This document shows, in pieces, positions 18,008 to 27,262 of a stretch of DNA of 64,000 bases. The stretch comes from JAXMHB01 sp046346965 (GTDB taxonomy: Bacteria > Pseudomonadota > Gammaproteobacteria > Xanthomonadales > SZUA-5). Both the position numbers and the translations under genes were made by a program. How positions within the stretch are numbered: position 1 is the stretch's first letter; each line of letters opens with the position of its first letter. The notes under the pieces are model-generated. The model was given only the letters and a program-made list of their open reading frames with translations. It was not told the origin of the DNA and made no database searches. The stretch is taken from assembly GCA_046346965.1 (NCBI GenBank), contig JAXMHB010000003.1:124001-188000 (forward strand), read 5' to 3'.

Positions 18008-19008
18008 CACGCCTGCGCCAGCGCGATCAGCGTGGCGGCGTGCGACCACGCGTGGGTCAGCACCAGCGTGTGCGCGTCGGCGGCCGCGCTGGTGATCTCG
18101 CCGCGATCGCCTAGCGCGATGCGCACGCCGGGGCCGATCAACACGCCTTGATCGAGGCTGTAGCCAGCCGGCAGCCGCAGCGCCGCGCGCAAGGGCGCCT
18201 CGGCGACCGCGTGCAGCTGGGCACCATAGGCGTCGGCGTACAGCGCATAGCGCTCCTGGCCAGACTGCAGCAGCAGCTGGCCAGCGCGTTGCGCGACGAC
18301 TGGTGGCTCGGCGAAGCGCCCGCCATAGCCGATGAACTCGCCCACGTTGCCGGCCAGACTTGCGGCGCGACGATCGGAGCCTGCGTCGGGGCGCCACCAG
18401 CGGTCTTGCTGCAGGCGCGTGAGCATGTTCTCGTCCCACTGCTCCAATGGCACCTCCAGCACCAACGACGCCAACTCGCGATCCAGCGTGCGCAGGCGCT
18501 CCAGGGCGCTGTCGCGGTAGTGCGCCATGCCGTGCCGCCAGGCGGCTACCTGACCGGCGCGCAGCAAGTCCTCCGGCGTCCGTGCGCGCGCGGCCACGCG
18601 CAGCAGCGTACGCGCCCACGGCGCTCCGCCGCCCTGCCCCCACCAGTGCACCAGTGCATTGGCGACTGCAGCCAGTACACGCAGCGGCGCCTGGGCCAGT
18701 TGCTGTGGTGCATGCTGCGCCAGCGCCATCCAGGTCTCGACGATGCCCGCGGTGCGCGCGCCGGGACCTATCCATCGCTGTGCGTGCAGCGAGAGACCAA
18801 GCTCGAAAGCGGCATCCACCACCGCCGCCACCGCGGAACTGTCACTGCGCGCGATCGCCGTGGCGATCTGATCGACCGGGCCGGACAGGTAGTCGCCGAA
18901 GGCCTGCGCGTCCAAGGCCGGGTAGCGATGCTGCGCCTCGGCGTAGCGCCGGTTGAACTCGACCCGGCCACCGCGCAGCACCTCTGCCAGGGGCGCCGAC
19001 ACGCTCAT
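18007..19008 (-). CDS. Unknown protein between MoxR ATPase and VWA genes
   Basis: This 333-residue protein is not recognised. It is rich in Ala, Leu, Arg and Trp and appears mostly alpha-helical up to about residue 200, with a beta-rich final third containing GYGGRF and GVLIGPGVRIALGDRGEI. It has no signal peptide or membrane segment. Its ATG overlaps the stop of the AAA ATPase gene by 4 bases (ATGA), and its own stop overlaps the VWA gene by one base. The three proteins are therefore almost certainly made together. By position it is likely an adaptor or substrate-recruiting subunit of the MoxR-VWA pair; this is inference only. Confidence 0.75.
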   Translation of the reverse strand: MSVSAPLAEVLRGGRVEFNRRYAEAQHRYPALDAQAFGDYLSGPVDQIATAIARSDSSAVAAVVDAAFELGLSLHAQRWIGPGARTAGIVETWMALAQHAPQQLAQAPLRVLAAVANALVHWWGQGGGAPWARTLLRVAARARTPEDLLRAGQVAAWRHGMAHYRDSALERLRTLDRELASLVLEVPLEQWDENMLTRLQQDRWWRPDAGSDRRAASLAGNVGEFIGYGGRFAEPPVVAQRAGQLLLQSGQERYALYADAYGAQLHAVAEAPLRAALRLPAGYSLDQGVLIGPGVRIALGDRGEITSAAADAHTLVLTHAWSHAATLIALAQA

Positions 19009-20579
19009 CGCTGCACCAGCCAGCGCAGGTAGTTGTGATAGCGCTGATGCAGCGACTTCAGCATCAGCAGGTCATCGTGCATCGGCCCGTAGAGCTTGCC
19101 GCCCTTGCCGATCTCGGTGATCTGGCGTTCGATCCGCGTGAGGCGTTTGCGCACCTCTGCCTCCTCGACACCATCAAGTCCGGCGCGGATCTCGCTGGCG
19201 AGTTCCGCCACTGGATCCGCACGATCCAGATCGAGGCGGTCGTACTCCTGGCAGCTGGTGTCAAAGAGCTGGCGCAGCCAGCCGATGCGATCGCTGCGAT
19301 AGGCCGTATTGGCGCCTGCCTGGAAGAACGGTGCGTCGAGATCCGGCTTCAGCTTGTCGTTCAGTACGAAAGGCAAGATCTGGCGCAGATCATCCAGGCC
19401 CACCTCGGCTGCGCCACGAAAGTACGCCAGCGCCTTGGCGTAGGTGATCAGCGTCATCAGATTGCGCACCGACAGGCCGTTGCGCGTGTGACAGCCGAGA
19501 TCCTTCAGGCGGTCGCGGCCGTCATCCTGCGCGGTCAGCCAGTTCCAGTCGGTGCCGGCCAGGCGCGCCGTGTCCTTGCTCTTGTACTCGAACTGATCGC
19601 CAGCAACGTCCATGAATTCGAACTGGCTGGCGAAGAACTCCATCCGGCGGCGCACCGGAGCCGGCAGCGGCACCGCACGCACCTCCTTTGCCATGCGCCG
19701 CATTTCCTCTTCGTTGAAGATGATCTCGCGCGGGACGAACTCTTCCGGACGTGCATCCTCTTCGATGCGCGCCAGCAGCTCGCTCAGATAACGCGGGTTG
19801 AAGGCCAGCGCCTGCACGATCACGTCGATGCGGTCGCGCAGCGCTTCCACCACCTGGTAGGTGCCACCGCCCTGGTCGTCGTTGGCGGTCAGGTACCAGG
19901 CGGCCGGTGGACATTCGTAAATCTGATCGAAGAGTTCGGCGTAGTTGTCGCCCATCAGCGTCAGCAGCGCGCTTTGCGTGCGCGTTGGAATTCGGTTGTA
20001 CTCATCGATGATCTTGACCCGCATCGACAGCCAGGAGCGCCACGCCACGCGCACCTTGGCGACGCTGTCCGCATTGATCAGGTCTGACGGCAGCGGCTGA
20101 CCGAGCAGATCCGCGACCGTCATTTGCGGGTGGCCGCGCTGCATGCCGCGGCGCACCTCGCGCACCGGATAGCCGGCGAGCACGCCCATCAGCACCGAAC
20201 TCGCCGTCTTGCCGCGCCCGGGGCCGCCGATGAACAGGCATTTGCGCTGGGTGGCGAAGGTCAGCAGCGGCAGCAGCACGAAGCTCGAGTAGCTTTGCGC
20301 GCTCGGCAGCACCAGCCGCGACTTGCGATCCCCGAGCCGGTACTCCTGCGGCGGGCCGTCCAGGTACTCGATGTCGTAATGCGGCGAGATGATCGCGGTG
20401 TTGACGATCCAGAAGTAGGCCTGGCGCAGCTTCTCGTCGAGCGGCAGCGCCGCGCTCTCGGCCATCTGCACCGGATCGGCCGGGCCGCGATACAGATCGG
20501 CCACGTCGAAGCGGCGGGTCTCGGCCGTCGGCCGGGGATTGGTCGGCGCCGCCGACAAGCGCTGGAACAGCTTGAGCAT
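19005..20579 (-). CDS. MoxR-type AAA+ ATPase
   Basis: This is a 524-residue AAA+ ATPase. Walker A is GGPGRGKT (residues 118-125), Walker B is VKIIDE (188-193), sensor 1 is TAND (231-234), and an arginine-bearing LRDRID follows near 248-252. A helical region after the AAA core ends in a likely coiled coil (EEAEVRKRLTRIERQITEIG). MoxR ATPases use ATP to remodel protein complexes or insert metal, normally with a VWA-domain partner such as the one encoded two genes downstream. It is longer than typical MoxR proteins (about 330 residues) because of extra N- and C-terminal segments. It is first in the operon and divergent from the ABC transporter gene at 20669, with about 90 bases between the starts. 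Confidence 0.88.
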   Translation of the reverse strand: MLKLFQRLSAAPTNPRPTAETRRFDVADLYRGPADPVQMAESAALPLDEKLRQAYFWIVNTAIISPHYDIEYLDGPPQEYRLGDRKSRLVLPSAQSYSSFVLLPLLTFATQRKCLFIGGPGRGKTASSVLMGVLAGYPVREVRRGMQRGHPQMTVADLLGQPLPSDLINADSVAKVRVAWRSWLSMRVKIIDEYNRIPTRTQSALLTLMGDNYAELFDQIYECPPAAWYLTANDDQGGGTYQVVEALRDRIDVIVQALAFNPRYLSELLARIEEDARPEEFVPREIIFNEEEMRRMAKEVRAVPLPAPVRRRMEFFASQFEFMDVAGDQFEYKSKDTARLAGTDWNWLTAQDDGRDRLKDLGCHTRNGLSVRNLMTLITYAKALAYFRGAAEVGLDDLRQILPFVLNDKLKPDLDAPFFQAGANTAYRSDRIGWLRQLFDTSCQEYDRLDLDRADPVAELASEIRAGLDGVEEAEVRKRLTRIERQITEIGKGGKLYGPMHDDLLMLKSLHQRYHNYLRWLVQR

Positions 20580-20668
20580 GTAGAGGAGTCCGCAGGACCT
20601 GCGCTAACTATGCCAGCACACCGAAGCACTCGCGCATCCGTCGGCGAGCGGCACGCTATGCTGCCCGG

Positions 20669-21391
20669 ATGAGCCAGCCCAGCCTGCCTGTAGCGGTGTT
20701 TTCCGCCCGCGGCCTGACCAAGGTCTACCGTAGTGGCGAGGTGGAGATCCACGCGCTGCGCGGCGTCGATCTCGATCTGTACGCGGGTGAGTTCGTCGTC
20801 TTGCTGGGGCCTTCCGGCAGCGGCAAATCCACGCTGCTCAACATCCTCGGCGGGCTCGACATCCCGAGTGCCGGGCAAGTGCGCTACCGCGATCATGACC
20901 TGTCCGGTGCCAGCGAGGACGCGCTGACGCGCTTCCGCCGTGAGCATGTGGGCTTCGTGTTCCAGTTCTACAACTTGATCCCCAGCCTGACCGCACGCGA
21001 GAACGTCGACGTGGTCACCGAGATCGCCAGCAAGCCGATGGCGGCCGCGCAGGCGCTGGCACTGGTCGGTCTGGGCGACCGCCTGGACGCCTTCCCGGCC
21101 CAGCTGTCCGGCGGCCAGCAGCAGCGCGTGGCTATCGCCCGCGCCATCGCCAAACAGCCGGAAGTTCTGCTCTGCGACGAACCCACCGGCGCCCTCGATT
21201 CGGAAACCGGCGTGCGCGTGCTGCAAGCCCTGTCCGAGGTCAACCAGCGCCTCGGCACCACCACCGTCGTCATCACCCACAACGCCGGCATCGCCGCCAT
21301 GGCCCACCGCGTCATCCACCTGCAGGACGGCCGCATCGTCCGCGTCGACGTCAACCGCGAGCGCAAGGCGGCGGGGGAGATTGTGTGGTGA
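20669..21391 (+). CDS. ABC transporter ATP-binding protein (LolD/MacB-like)
   Basis: This 240-residue nucleotide-binding subunit has Walker A GPSGSGKST (residues 47-55), Q-loop QFYNLIPSL, signature LSGGQQQR (about 148-155), Walker B VLLCDEPTGALD, and the H-loop in VITHN. It belongs to the LolD/MacB/DevA type that powers FtsX-fold permeases, and the following gene encodes such a permease. The two are normally adjacent but here are separated by about 550 bases of repeats. It energises export or extraction of an envelope substrate that the sequence does not reveal. Confidence 0.93.
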   Translation: MSQPSLPVAVFSARGLTKVYRSGEVEIHALRGVDLDLYAGEFVVLLGPSGSGKSTLLNILGGLDIPSAGQVRYRDHDLSGASEDALTRFRREHVGFVFQFYNLIPSLTARENVDVVTEIASKPMAAAQALALVGLGDRLDAFPAQLSGGQQQRVAIARAIAKQPEVLLCDEPTGALDSETGVRVLQALSEVNQRLGTTTVVITHNAGIAAMAHRVIHLQDGRIVRVDVNRERKAAGEIVW

Positions 21392-21941
21392 CGCTTAAAG
21401 CTGAGGCGGGTCAGGGGGCAGCAGGGGGCGAGGGACGGGGACTGCCGCGATGGCGCGGCGATGTGGCGTGCGTGGGGACGCTAGCCAAACGCGAGTGCTT
21501 GGGAGCAAGAGCGGGGCGGGGGGCGGGGGGCGGGGGACGGGGACTGTCGCGATGGCGCGGCGATGTGACGTGCGTGGGGACGCTAGCCAAACACGAGTGC
21601 TTGGGAGCAAGAGCGGGGCGGGGGTCGGGGGGCGGGGGACCCGCTCGGCCGCGCTTCTGTGGCGCTGTAGCGGGTACCGTTTACTGCCCGAAACGGGCCG
21701 AAGGCGGGACGTGGACACTGGATGAGCAGACGGCGGATCGCCGGCCACCAGGGATTCGAACGCTGCCCCAGATTGGATTCGCCAGCTCGGCACGGCGCAT
21801 CGCTCTTCCATTCGCCGCTCCAATTCGTGCCGCGACATTGCGGCGCTACTGCTGCAGTCCCCGTCCCCTGCCCCCTGCCCCCTGCCCCGCCGTTGCTGGC
21901 CTCGCTGACAGGGCGGTGTGCCACGCGCGTGACCCAGCGCC
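21392..21941. other. Repeat-filled gap between ABC subunits
   Basis: No gene is seen. The first half holds two tandem copies of a unit of about 102 bases. The second half ends in C-rich tracts (about 21853-21890) that are the inverted counterpart of the G-rich ends of those units (GGGGACGGGGACTG versus CAGTCCCCGTCCCC). This gives the gap an imperfect inverted-repeat frame. Confidence 0.6.
21432..21640. repeat. Two tandem ~102-bp direct repeats
   Basis: Unit 1 (21432-21533) and unit 2 (21534-about 21640) share almost every base, including the core GGGGACGCTAGCCAAAC. They differ at a few positions such as TGGCG/TGACG and CGCGAG/CACGAG. Each ends in a GGGGCGGGGG-type tract. Confidence 0.8.
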
Positions 21942-24305
21942 ATGCGCGCCCTGACTCGCAAACTGCTGCGCGATCTCTGGCATGTGCGCAGCCAGGTGTT
22001 GGCGATCGTGCTGGTGATGGCCAGTGGCATGGCCACCTATCTGATGTCGATCTCCAACCTGGATTCGCTGACGGCGACGCGCGAGCGCTTTTATCGGGAG
22101 TATCGATTTGCCGATGTGTTTGCCGGGCTGAAGCGCGCGCCGCAGTCGCTGGTCTCTGACATTGCGGCGCTGGACGGCGTCGGCGTTGTCGATGCCGGCA
22201 TCCTGGCGCCGATGCGCGTGCGCCTGCCGGACTTCGCCGATCCGGTGCGCGGCATTCTGCTGTCGCTGCCGGATGTGGGCAGCAAGCCGTTGAATCAGCT
22301 GTATTTGCGTGCCGGCCGCATGCCGCAGCCCTATGCGCAGGACGAGATCGTGCTGGGCGAGGCCTTTGCCAGCGCCCACGGCCTGCAGCCCGGCGCCACG
22401 CTGAGCGCGGTGGTGGGTGGTCGCATGGAGACCTACCGGGTGGTCGGCATCGCGATCTCACCCGAGTACGTGTACCAGATCCAGGCTGGCGCTGCCTTTC
22501 CCGACTTCAAGCGCTATGCGATCGCCTGGATCAGTCAACGCGCGCTGGAAGCGGCCTATGGCATGGACGGCGCCTTCAACAATCTGTCGCTGAAGCTCGC
22601 GCCCGGCGTGCCGGCCGAGCGCGTGATCGAGCGCCTGGACCCGCTGCTGGCGCCTTACGGCGGCCTCGGCGCGCTGGCGCGCAAGGACCAGCTCTCGCAC
22701 AAGTTCCTGAGCGCCGAGTTCGACCAGCTGAAGACCATGGCGACGGTGTTCCCGGCGGTGTTCATGAGCGTCGCCGCCTTCCTGCTCAACGTGGTGTTCT
22801 CGCGCCTGATCGCCACCCAGCGCGATCAGATCGCCATCCTCAAGGCCTTTGGCTACACCCACGGCGCCATTGGCCGTCACTACGCCGCGATGGTCGGCCT
22901 GGTGGTGGCACTCGGCGCGCTGGCCGGCATCGCTGGCGGGATTTGGCTCGGCCGCCTGCTCGGCGGCTTGTACATGAGCTTCTACCGCTTTCCCTATCTC
23001 GACTACGTGCTGGCGCCGAGCGCGGTAGCCGGCGCCGTGCTGATCTCGCTGCTGGCCGCGCTGAGCGGCGCCGCCTTCGCGCTGGTGCGCGCCGCGCGCC
23101 TGCCGCCGGCCGAGGCGATGCGCCCGGAGACGCCGCCGCGCTACCAGAGCACGGTGCTGGAGCGCCTGCTGCCGGCGCGCTGGCTTGATCAGCCGACGCG
23201 GATGATCCTGCGCCAGCTGGGTCGGCGCCGGCTCAAGGCGCTCTCGACGGTGATCGGCATCGCGCTGGCCTCGGGCGTGCTGACCATTGGCATGTTCCAG
23301 CAGGACGCGCTCAATTTCATGGTCGATCAACAGTTTGCACTGGCGCAGCGCAACGATCTGCAGGTCGGTTTCGTCGAGGCCGAAGGCCCCGAGGCGCTGC
23401 AGGAGCTGGCGCGTCTGCCCGGCGTGCTGGCGGTCGAGGGCGTGCGCAGCGTCGGCGTGCGCCTGCGCCATGGCCCGCGCGCGGTGCTGACCGGCCTCGA
23501 AGGCTTGCCGGCCGACGCCAGCCAGAAGCGCGTGCTGGATGTGCGCAGCCGGCCGCAGACGCTGCCCGCCGGCGGCCTGCTGCTGACCGACTATCTGGCG
23601 CGCATGCTCGATGTGCGCCGCGGCGATCTGGTCCAGGTCGAACAACTGCAGGGCGCGCGGCGCGTGCTCGATGTCCCGGTCGCCGGCACCGTGCGCGAGT
23701 TCATCGGCATCAACGCCTACATGGAACTGGATGCGCTCAATCGCCTGCTGGCCGAAGGCGAGCGCTACACCAGCGCGCTGCTGCTGGTCGATCCGCTGCA
23801 AGAGGCGGAACTGTTCCGACTGCTGGAGCAGCGTCCCGATGTATCAGCAGTGGGCTCGCGCAAGGCCGCGATCCAGAACTTCTACGACACCATGGCCGAG
23901 TCGCTGCTGATCTTCACCTACATCGCTACCCTGCTCGCCGGCCTGATCGCCTTCGGCGTGCTCTACAACACCGCGCGCATCGCCCTCGGCGAACGCGGCC
24001 GCGAACTGGCCTCGCTGCGCGTGCTCGGCTACACCCGCGGCGAGGTGGCCTACATCCTGGTCGGCGAACTCGCGATCCTCACTTTCGCCGCCATCCCGGT
24101 CGGTTGGCTGGTCGGCCACGGCCTGGCCCAGGTGATCGTCGCCGGCCTGCAAAGCGAGCTCTACCGCGTGCCGCCCTACCTCAGCACCGAAACCTTCGCC
24201 AGCTCGACCCTGGTCGTGCTGATCGCCGCCCTCGCGTCCGCGCTGATCGTGATCCACCGCGTGCGCCATCTGGATCTGATCGAGGTGCTGAAGACGCGCG
24301 AATAA
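21942..24305 (+). CDS. ABC transporter permease, double FtsX type
   Basis: This 787-residue inner-membrane protein has two FtsX/MacB-type halves. It has one N-terminal membrane segment and a periplasmic domain, then membrane segments around residues 265-385. A second periplasmic region spans about 430-630, and terminal membrane segments lie around 645-780. The ends of the two halves match the known pattern (RLIATQRDQIAILKAFGYT and ALGERGRELASLRVLGYTRG). It would work with the LolD/MacB-like ATPase upstream. In many genomes this pair travels with an HlyD-like adaptor; none is present here. The start ATG at 21942 fits a typical short cytoplasmic tail before the first membrane segment. Confidence 0.9.
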   Translation: MRALTRKLLRDLWHVRSQVLAIVLVMASGMATYLMSISNLDSLTATRERFYREYRFADVFAGLKRAPQSLVSDIAALDGVGVVDAGILAPMRVRLPDFADPVRGILLSLPDVGSKPLNQLYLRAGRMPQPYAQDEIVLGEAFASAHGLQPGATLSAVVGGRMETYRVVGIAISPEYVYQIQAGAAFPDFKRYAIAWISQRALEAAYGMDGAFNNLSLKLAPGVPAERVIERLDPLLAPYGGLGALARKDQLSHKFLSAEFDQLKTMATVFPAVFMSVAAFLLNVVFSRLIATQRDQIAILKAFGYTHGAIGRHYAAMVGLVVALGALAGIAGGIWLGRLLGGLYMSFYRFPYLDYVLAPSAVAGAVLISLLAALSGAAFALVRAARLPPAEAMRPETPPRYQSTVLERLLPARWLDQPTRMILRQLGRRRLKALSTVIGIALASGVLTIGMFQQDALNFMVDQQFALAQRNDLQVGFVEAEGPEALQELARLPGVLAVEGVRSVGVRLRHGPRAVLTGLEGLPADASQKRVLDVRSRPQTLPAGGLLLTDYLARMLDVRRGDLVQVEQLQGARRVLDVPVAGTVREFIGINAYMELDALNRLLAEGERYTSALLLVDPLQEAELFRLLEQRPDVSAVGSRKAAIQNFYDTMAESLLIFTYIATLLAGLIAFGVLYNTARIALGERGRELASLRVLGYTRGEVAYILVGELAILTFAAIPVGWLVGHGLAQVIVAGLQSELYRVPPYLSTETFASSTLVVLIAALASALIVIHRVRHLDLIEVLKTRE

Positions 24306-24453
24306 ACAGCTTCGGGCCCGCCCATTCGATGGTGATTCGTCGCGGGCAACGATCCACGCTGCAGCATCCGCGATGCTGGGTACAGCCGACGCGCGGAGCC
24401 GAATCGCAAGGTCTGTAGTACGCTCGACTCACCTCAGCAAGGCCACTGCGCGC

Positions 24454-24693
24454 ATGTACGTGACCGTTTCCAAGAAAGGACAGGTCGTGATTCCCGCCAG
24501 CCTCAGGGCGCGGCTCGGCATCTCTGCAGGCACGCGTCTGGAAGTGAGCGAGAGTAACGGCAACATCCTGATGCTGGTCGAGCCAGAGCGCAAGACGGTG
24601 AGTGCGCACGCATGCATCGGCATTGCCGGATATCAGGGCCCGACAGTGGACTTGGACGCGCTGGACTTGACACGCTTCGCGACCAAACCATGA
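24454..24693 (+). CDS. AbrB/MazE/SpoVT-family antitoxin
   Basis: This 79-residue protein has a swapped-hairpin DNA-binding domain: VTVSKKGQVVIPASLRARLG followed by LEVSESNGNILML. That is the usual N-terminus of VapB-type antitoxins, which bind their own promoter and neutralise a PIN-domain toxin. The ATG at 24454 was chosen because the domain begins there; the open frame upstream of it has no family similarity. Its TGA overlaps an ATG (ATGA at 24690-24693), the usual coupling to vapC, but the following toxin gene is frameshifted and truncated. It is therefore an orphan antitoxin or decaying module. Confidence 0.8.
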   Translation: MYVTVSKKGQVVIPASLRARLGISAGTRLEVSESNGNILMLVEPERKTVSAHACIGIAGYQGPTVDLDALDLTRFATKP

Positions 24694-24779
24694 TGCATTC
24701 GATCCCAATGTGCCGGTGCGCGTGGTGACGGGAGACTTACCCGCACTTACGAACCCTGTCGCTAAGCTCGCCTCCCACA
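24690..24779 (+). pseudogene. vapC (PIN-domain toxin) remnant
   Basis: Directly overlapping the antitoxin stop, the ATG at 24690 opens a frame that stops early. Read from 24692 the DNA encodes DAFDPNVPVRVVTGDLPA. This matches the start of PIN-domain toxins (consensus like AVDTNVLVRLLTGDDPA), with the first catalytic Asp preserved in FDPN. A one-base deletion after the start would account for the frame difference. Similarity fades by about 24770, where the hairpin at 24783 begins, so the gene is both frameshifted and cut short. Confidence 0.55.
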
Positions 24780-24782
24780 ACG

Positions 24783-24810
24783 CACAAAGCCGGCGGACGC
24801 CGGCTTTGTG
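24783..24810. terminator. Bidirectional hairpin between convergent genes
   Basis: CACAAAGCCGGC and its perfect reverse complement form a 12-bp stem with a GGAC loop. The hairpin lies between the vapB/vapC remnant and the convergent TonB receptor gene ending at 24852. Flanking T runs are weak on both strands. Confidence 0.6.
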
Positions 24811-24851
24811 GGATCAGGAGGCGCCGGCATGCACCGGCACCGTGGATGCGC

Positions 24852-27245
24852 TCAGAAGAAGCGGCTGTGCAGACGCAGGTAGTAGGCCGCGCCGTTCAGA
24901 CCGAACTGCACGCTGTCGTAGACATGGCCGTTGTCGGTCTCGTTCGGGTCCTGACGGGTCGGGTAGGTGTCGAAGATGTTGGCACCACCCACCGTCAGCT
25001 TGGTGGCGTCGGTCAGGCTGTAGGTCAGGCTGACGTCGGCCGAGGCCTTGGCGTTGTACTCGGCGTTCGGGACCGGCGGGCCGGAGAAGGTGCCGAGAGT
25101 CTGCTCGCCGAAGTAGATCACCTTGACGTTGGCGTTCCAGCGATCGCGCGTCCAGTCAAAGCCCAGCACGCCCTTGCTTTCCGGCGCGCCGTTCTCGATG
25201 AACAGGCGCTCACGCTCGCTCAGCAGCACGTCTTCGCGACCGACCAGCGCCGGCGGCGCGTGGATCGAAGTCACCTCGGTCTCGCCGAAGTTCACACCCA
25301 GCGTGGTGGTCAGCTCACCGCCCCACAGCTCGCTGTCCCAGGCCGCCGTGATGTCGACGCCGCGCGTGCGGGTGTCGACCGAGTTGACGAAGAACTGCGC
25401 CTCGCCGACGTTGAGATCAGCCAGGATGTCGCCAATGTTCGGGTCGTCGGTGTTGAAGCGGCCGGACAGCACGATGCGGTCGTCGATGTTGATCTGGTAG
25501 GCATCGACGGTGATGGCTAGGTTGTCCATCGCCTGCCAGGTGAAGCCGAGCGAGCCGTTGACCGAGGTCTCTTCGGTCAGGTCGGGGATGCCGGCCGCAC
25601 GTGCGATAGTGCCGCCGTTCGGGGCCAGCAGCACGTCCACGGGCTGACCGCTGATGAAGTCGGTGAAGGTGGACGAGAAGAAGCGCTGCTGCAGCGAGGG
25701 CGCGCGGAAGCCGCTCGACACCGAGCCGCGCAGCACGAAGGTATCGGTGGCCTTGAACGCCAGCGCAACCTTGCCGTCGAGGGTGGAGCCGAAGTCACTG
25801 TAATCCTCAAAGCGCACGGCGAAGTCGGCGGTCAGCTGCTCGGTCGGCGTCACCTCGACGTCCACATAGGCGGCGTAGCTGTCGCGGTTGGCGTCGGTCA
25901 CGTCGCCCGGCTGGAAGCCCGGGAAGCCCTGGCTGCCGGCGTTGCCGCCGCCGGGGCCGTCGGCGTCGATGTAGGAACCCGGCTCACCGGCGAAGATGCG
26001 GTAGTTCTCGTCGCGATACTCGCCACCGAAGGCGATGTTGGTGCCGCCCCAGAGATCGCCGAAGTACTGGGTGAAGTCGAGATTGGTGGTGCTCTGACGG
26101 AAGGAGAAGCCGCCGGCATCGAAGGTGGTCTTGCTGACCGCCGGACGATTGTTCAAACGCTCGCGATTGGCGATCGAGGCATTCAGCGTGTTGCTGATGT
26201 CGTAGAACAGCTCGTTGTAGCCGTAGGTGGAGGACAGATCGACGTTCCAGCCGGCGATCTCGCTCTTCCAGCCGACCGTGGCGTAGCGGTCTTCCAGATC
26301 ACCGTTGATGAAGGGCACGAAGCCGTCCGGATACATCGCCGCCGAGTTGCGCGAGGGGATGTCGTCGGAGCCGATGCCGTCGCGGCCGAAGGCAGCCGAG
26401 GAGGCGGCGCGGTTCTGGATGCCGCCGCTGAAGTAAGCGCTGCTGACCTCGCCCAGCGGGAGTTCGCTGTTGATCATCAGCGTGCCGTTCTCGACCGCGC
26501 TGTCGCCGATGATGCGCGGGTTGTTGCGCGGCTCGGAGCGGTCCGAGCGGCCGCGGTCCTGGTACTCGGCGGTGACCGAGAAGATGCCGCCATCGCCGAT
26601 TTCGATGCCGCAGTAGCCGCTGTACAGCTGGTTTTCGCCGTCGCCACGGCTGTACTGGCCGTAGCCGATCAGGCCTTCGCAGCCCTTGTCGCGCTTCAGC
26701 GCAATGTTCATCACGCCGGCAATGGCGTCCGAACCGTACTGCGCCGCCGCGCCATCGCGCAGCACTTCGACGCGATCGATGCCGAGCACCGGGATGGTGT
26801 TGAGGTCGGTGCCGGTGTTGCCGCGGTTACGCGCGCCGAACAGGTTGACCAGCGCGGTGGTGTGGTGGCGCTTGCCGTTGACCAGCACCAGGGTCTGATC
26901 CGAACCCAGGTTGCGCAGCGCAGCGCCATCGACCAGATCCGCGCCGTCGGCGCCGGTCTGGCGGGTGGAGAAGAAGGACGGCACATTGGCCTGCAGCGAC
27001 TGCGCCAGGTCGAACTGGGCCCCGCGTTCGGCGACTTCCTGCATGGTGATCACGTCGACCGGCACCGGCGTCTCGGTGTCGGAGCGACCGATGCGGCGCG
27101 AGCCGACGACGGTCATCTGGTCCAGCACCTTGGCATCATCGTTGGCCGGCTCATCGCCAGCTTCGGATTGCGCCCAGCTCGTCGTACCAGCCAGACTGAG
27201 CACGCCGGCAGTCGCCAGTGCCATCCACAAACGCGTACGTTTCAT
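24852..27245 (-). CDS. TonB-dependent outer-membrane receptor
   Basis: This is a 797-residue protein with a signal peptide (LATAGVLSLAGTTSWAQ). Then come a TonB-box region (DQMTVVGSR), a plug domain (about residues 45-170, with TLVLVNGKRHHT and VEVLRDGAAAQYGSDAIAGV) and a 22-strand barrel ending in a C-terminal aromatic (SRFF). It resembles receptors annotated as siderophore/vitamin-B12 or oligomer importers in Xanthomonas-like bacteria; the ligand is not apparent. TonB and ExbB/D genes are not nearby. Its ATG lies only 17 bases from the divergent DUF922 gene start, so the promoters must overlap the neighbouring coding sequence. Confidence 0.92.
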   Translation of the reverse strand: MKRTRLWMALATAGVLSLAGTTSWAQSEAGDEPANDDAKVLDQMTVVGSRRIGRSDTETPVPVDVITMQEVAERGAQFDLAQSLQANVPSFFSTRQTGADGADLVDGAALRNLGSDQTLVLVNGKRHHTTALVNLFGARNRGNTGTDLNTIPVLGIDRVEVLRDGAAAQYGSDAIAGVMNIALKRDKGCEGLIGYGQYSRGDGENQLYSGYCGIEIGDGGIFSVTAEYQDRGRSDRSEPRNNPRIIGDSAVENGTLMINSELPLGEVSSAYFSGGIQNRAASSAAFGRDGIGSDDIPSRNSAAMYPDGFVPFINGDLEDRYATVGWKSEIAGWNVDLSSTYGYNELFYDISNTLNASIANRERLNNRPAVSKTTFDAGGFSFRQSTTNLDFTQYFGDLWGGTNIAFGGEYRDENYRIFAGEPGSYIDADGPGGGNAGSQGFPGFQPGDVTDANRDSYAAYVDVEVTPTEQLTADFAVRFEDYSDFGSTLDGKVALAFKATDTFVLRGSVSSGFRAPSLQQRFFSSTFTDFISGQPVDVLLAPNGGTIARAAGIPDLTEETSVNGSLGFTWQAMDNLAITVDAYQINIDDRIVLSGRFNTDDPNIGDILADLNVGEAQFFVNSVDTRTRGVDITAAWDSELWGGELTTTLGVNFGETEVTSIHAPPALVGREDVLLSERERLFIENGAPESKGVLGFDWTRDRWNANVKVIYFGEQTLGTFSGPPVPNAEYNAKASADVSLTYSLTDATKLTVGGANIFDTYPTRQDPNETDNGHVYDSVQFGLNGAAYYLRLHSRFF

Positions 27246-27262
27246 CAGAGGATCCCCGGAAA

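Noticed and set aside
21748..21770. tRNA-like T-loop (TTCGAA) in the ABC gap
   Set aside because: The flanking bases do not form a T stem or acceptor stem and no anticodon arm can be drawn.
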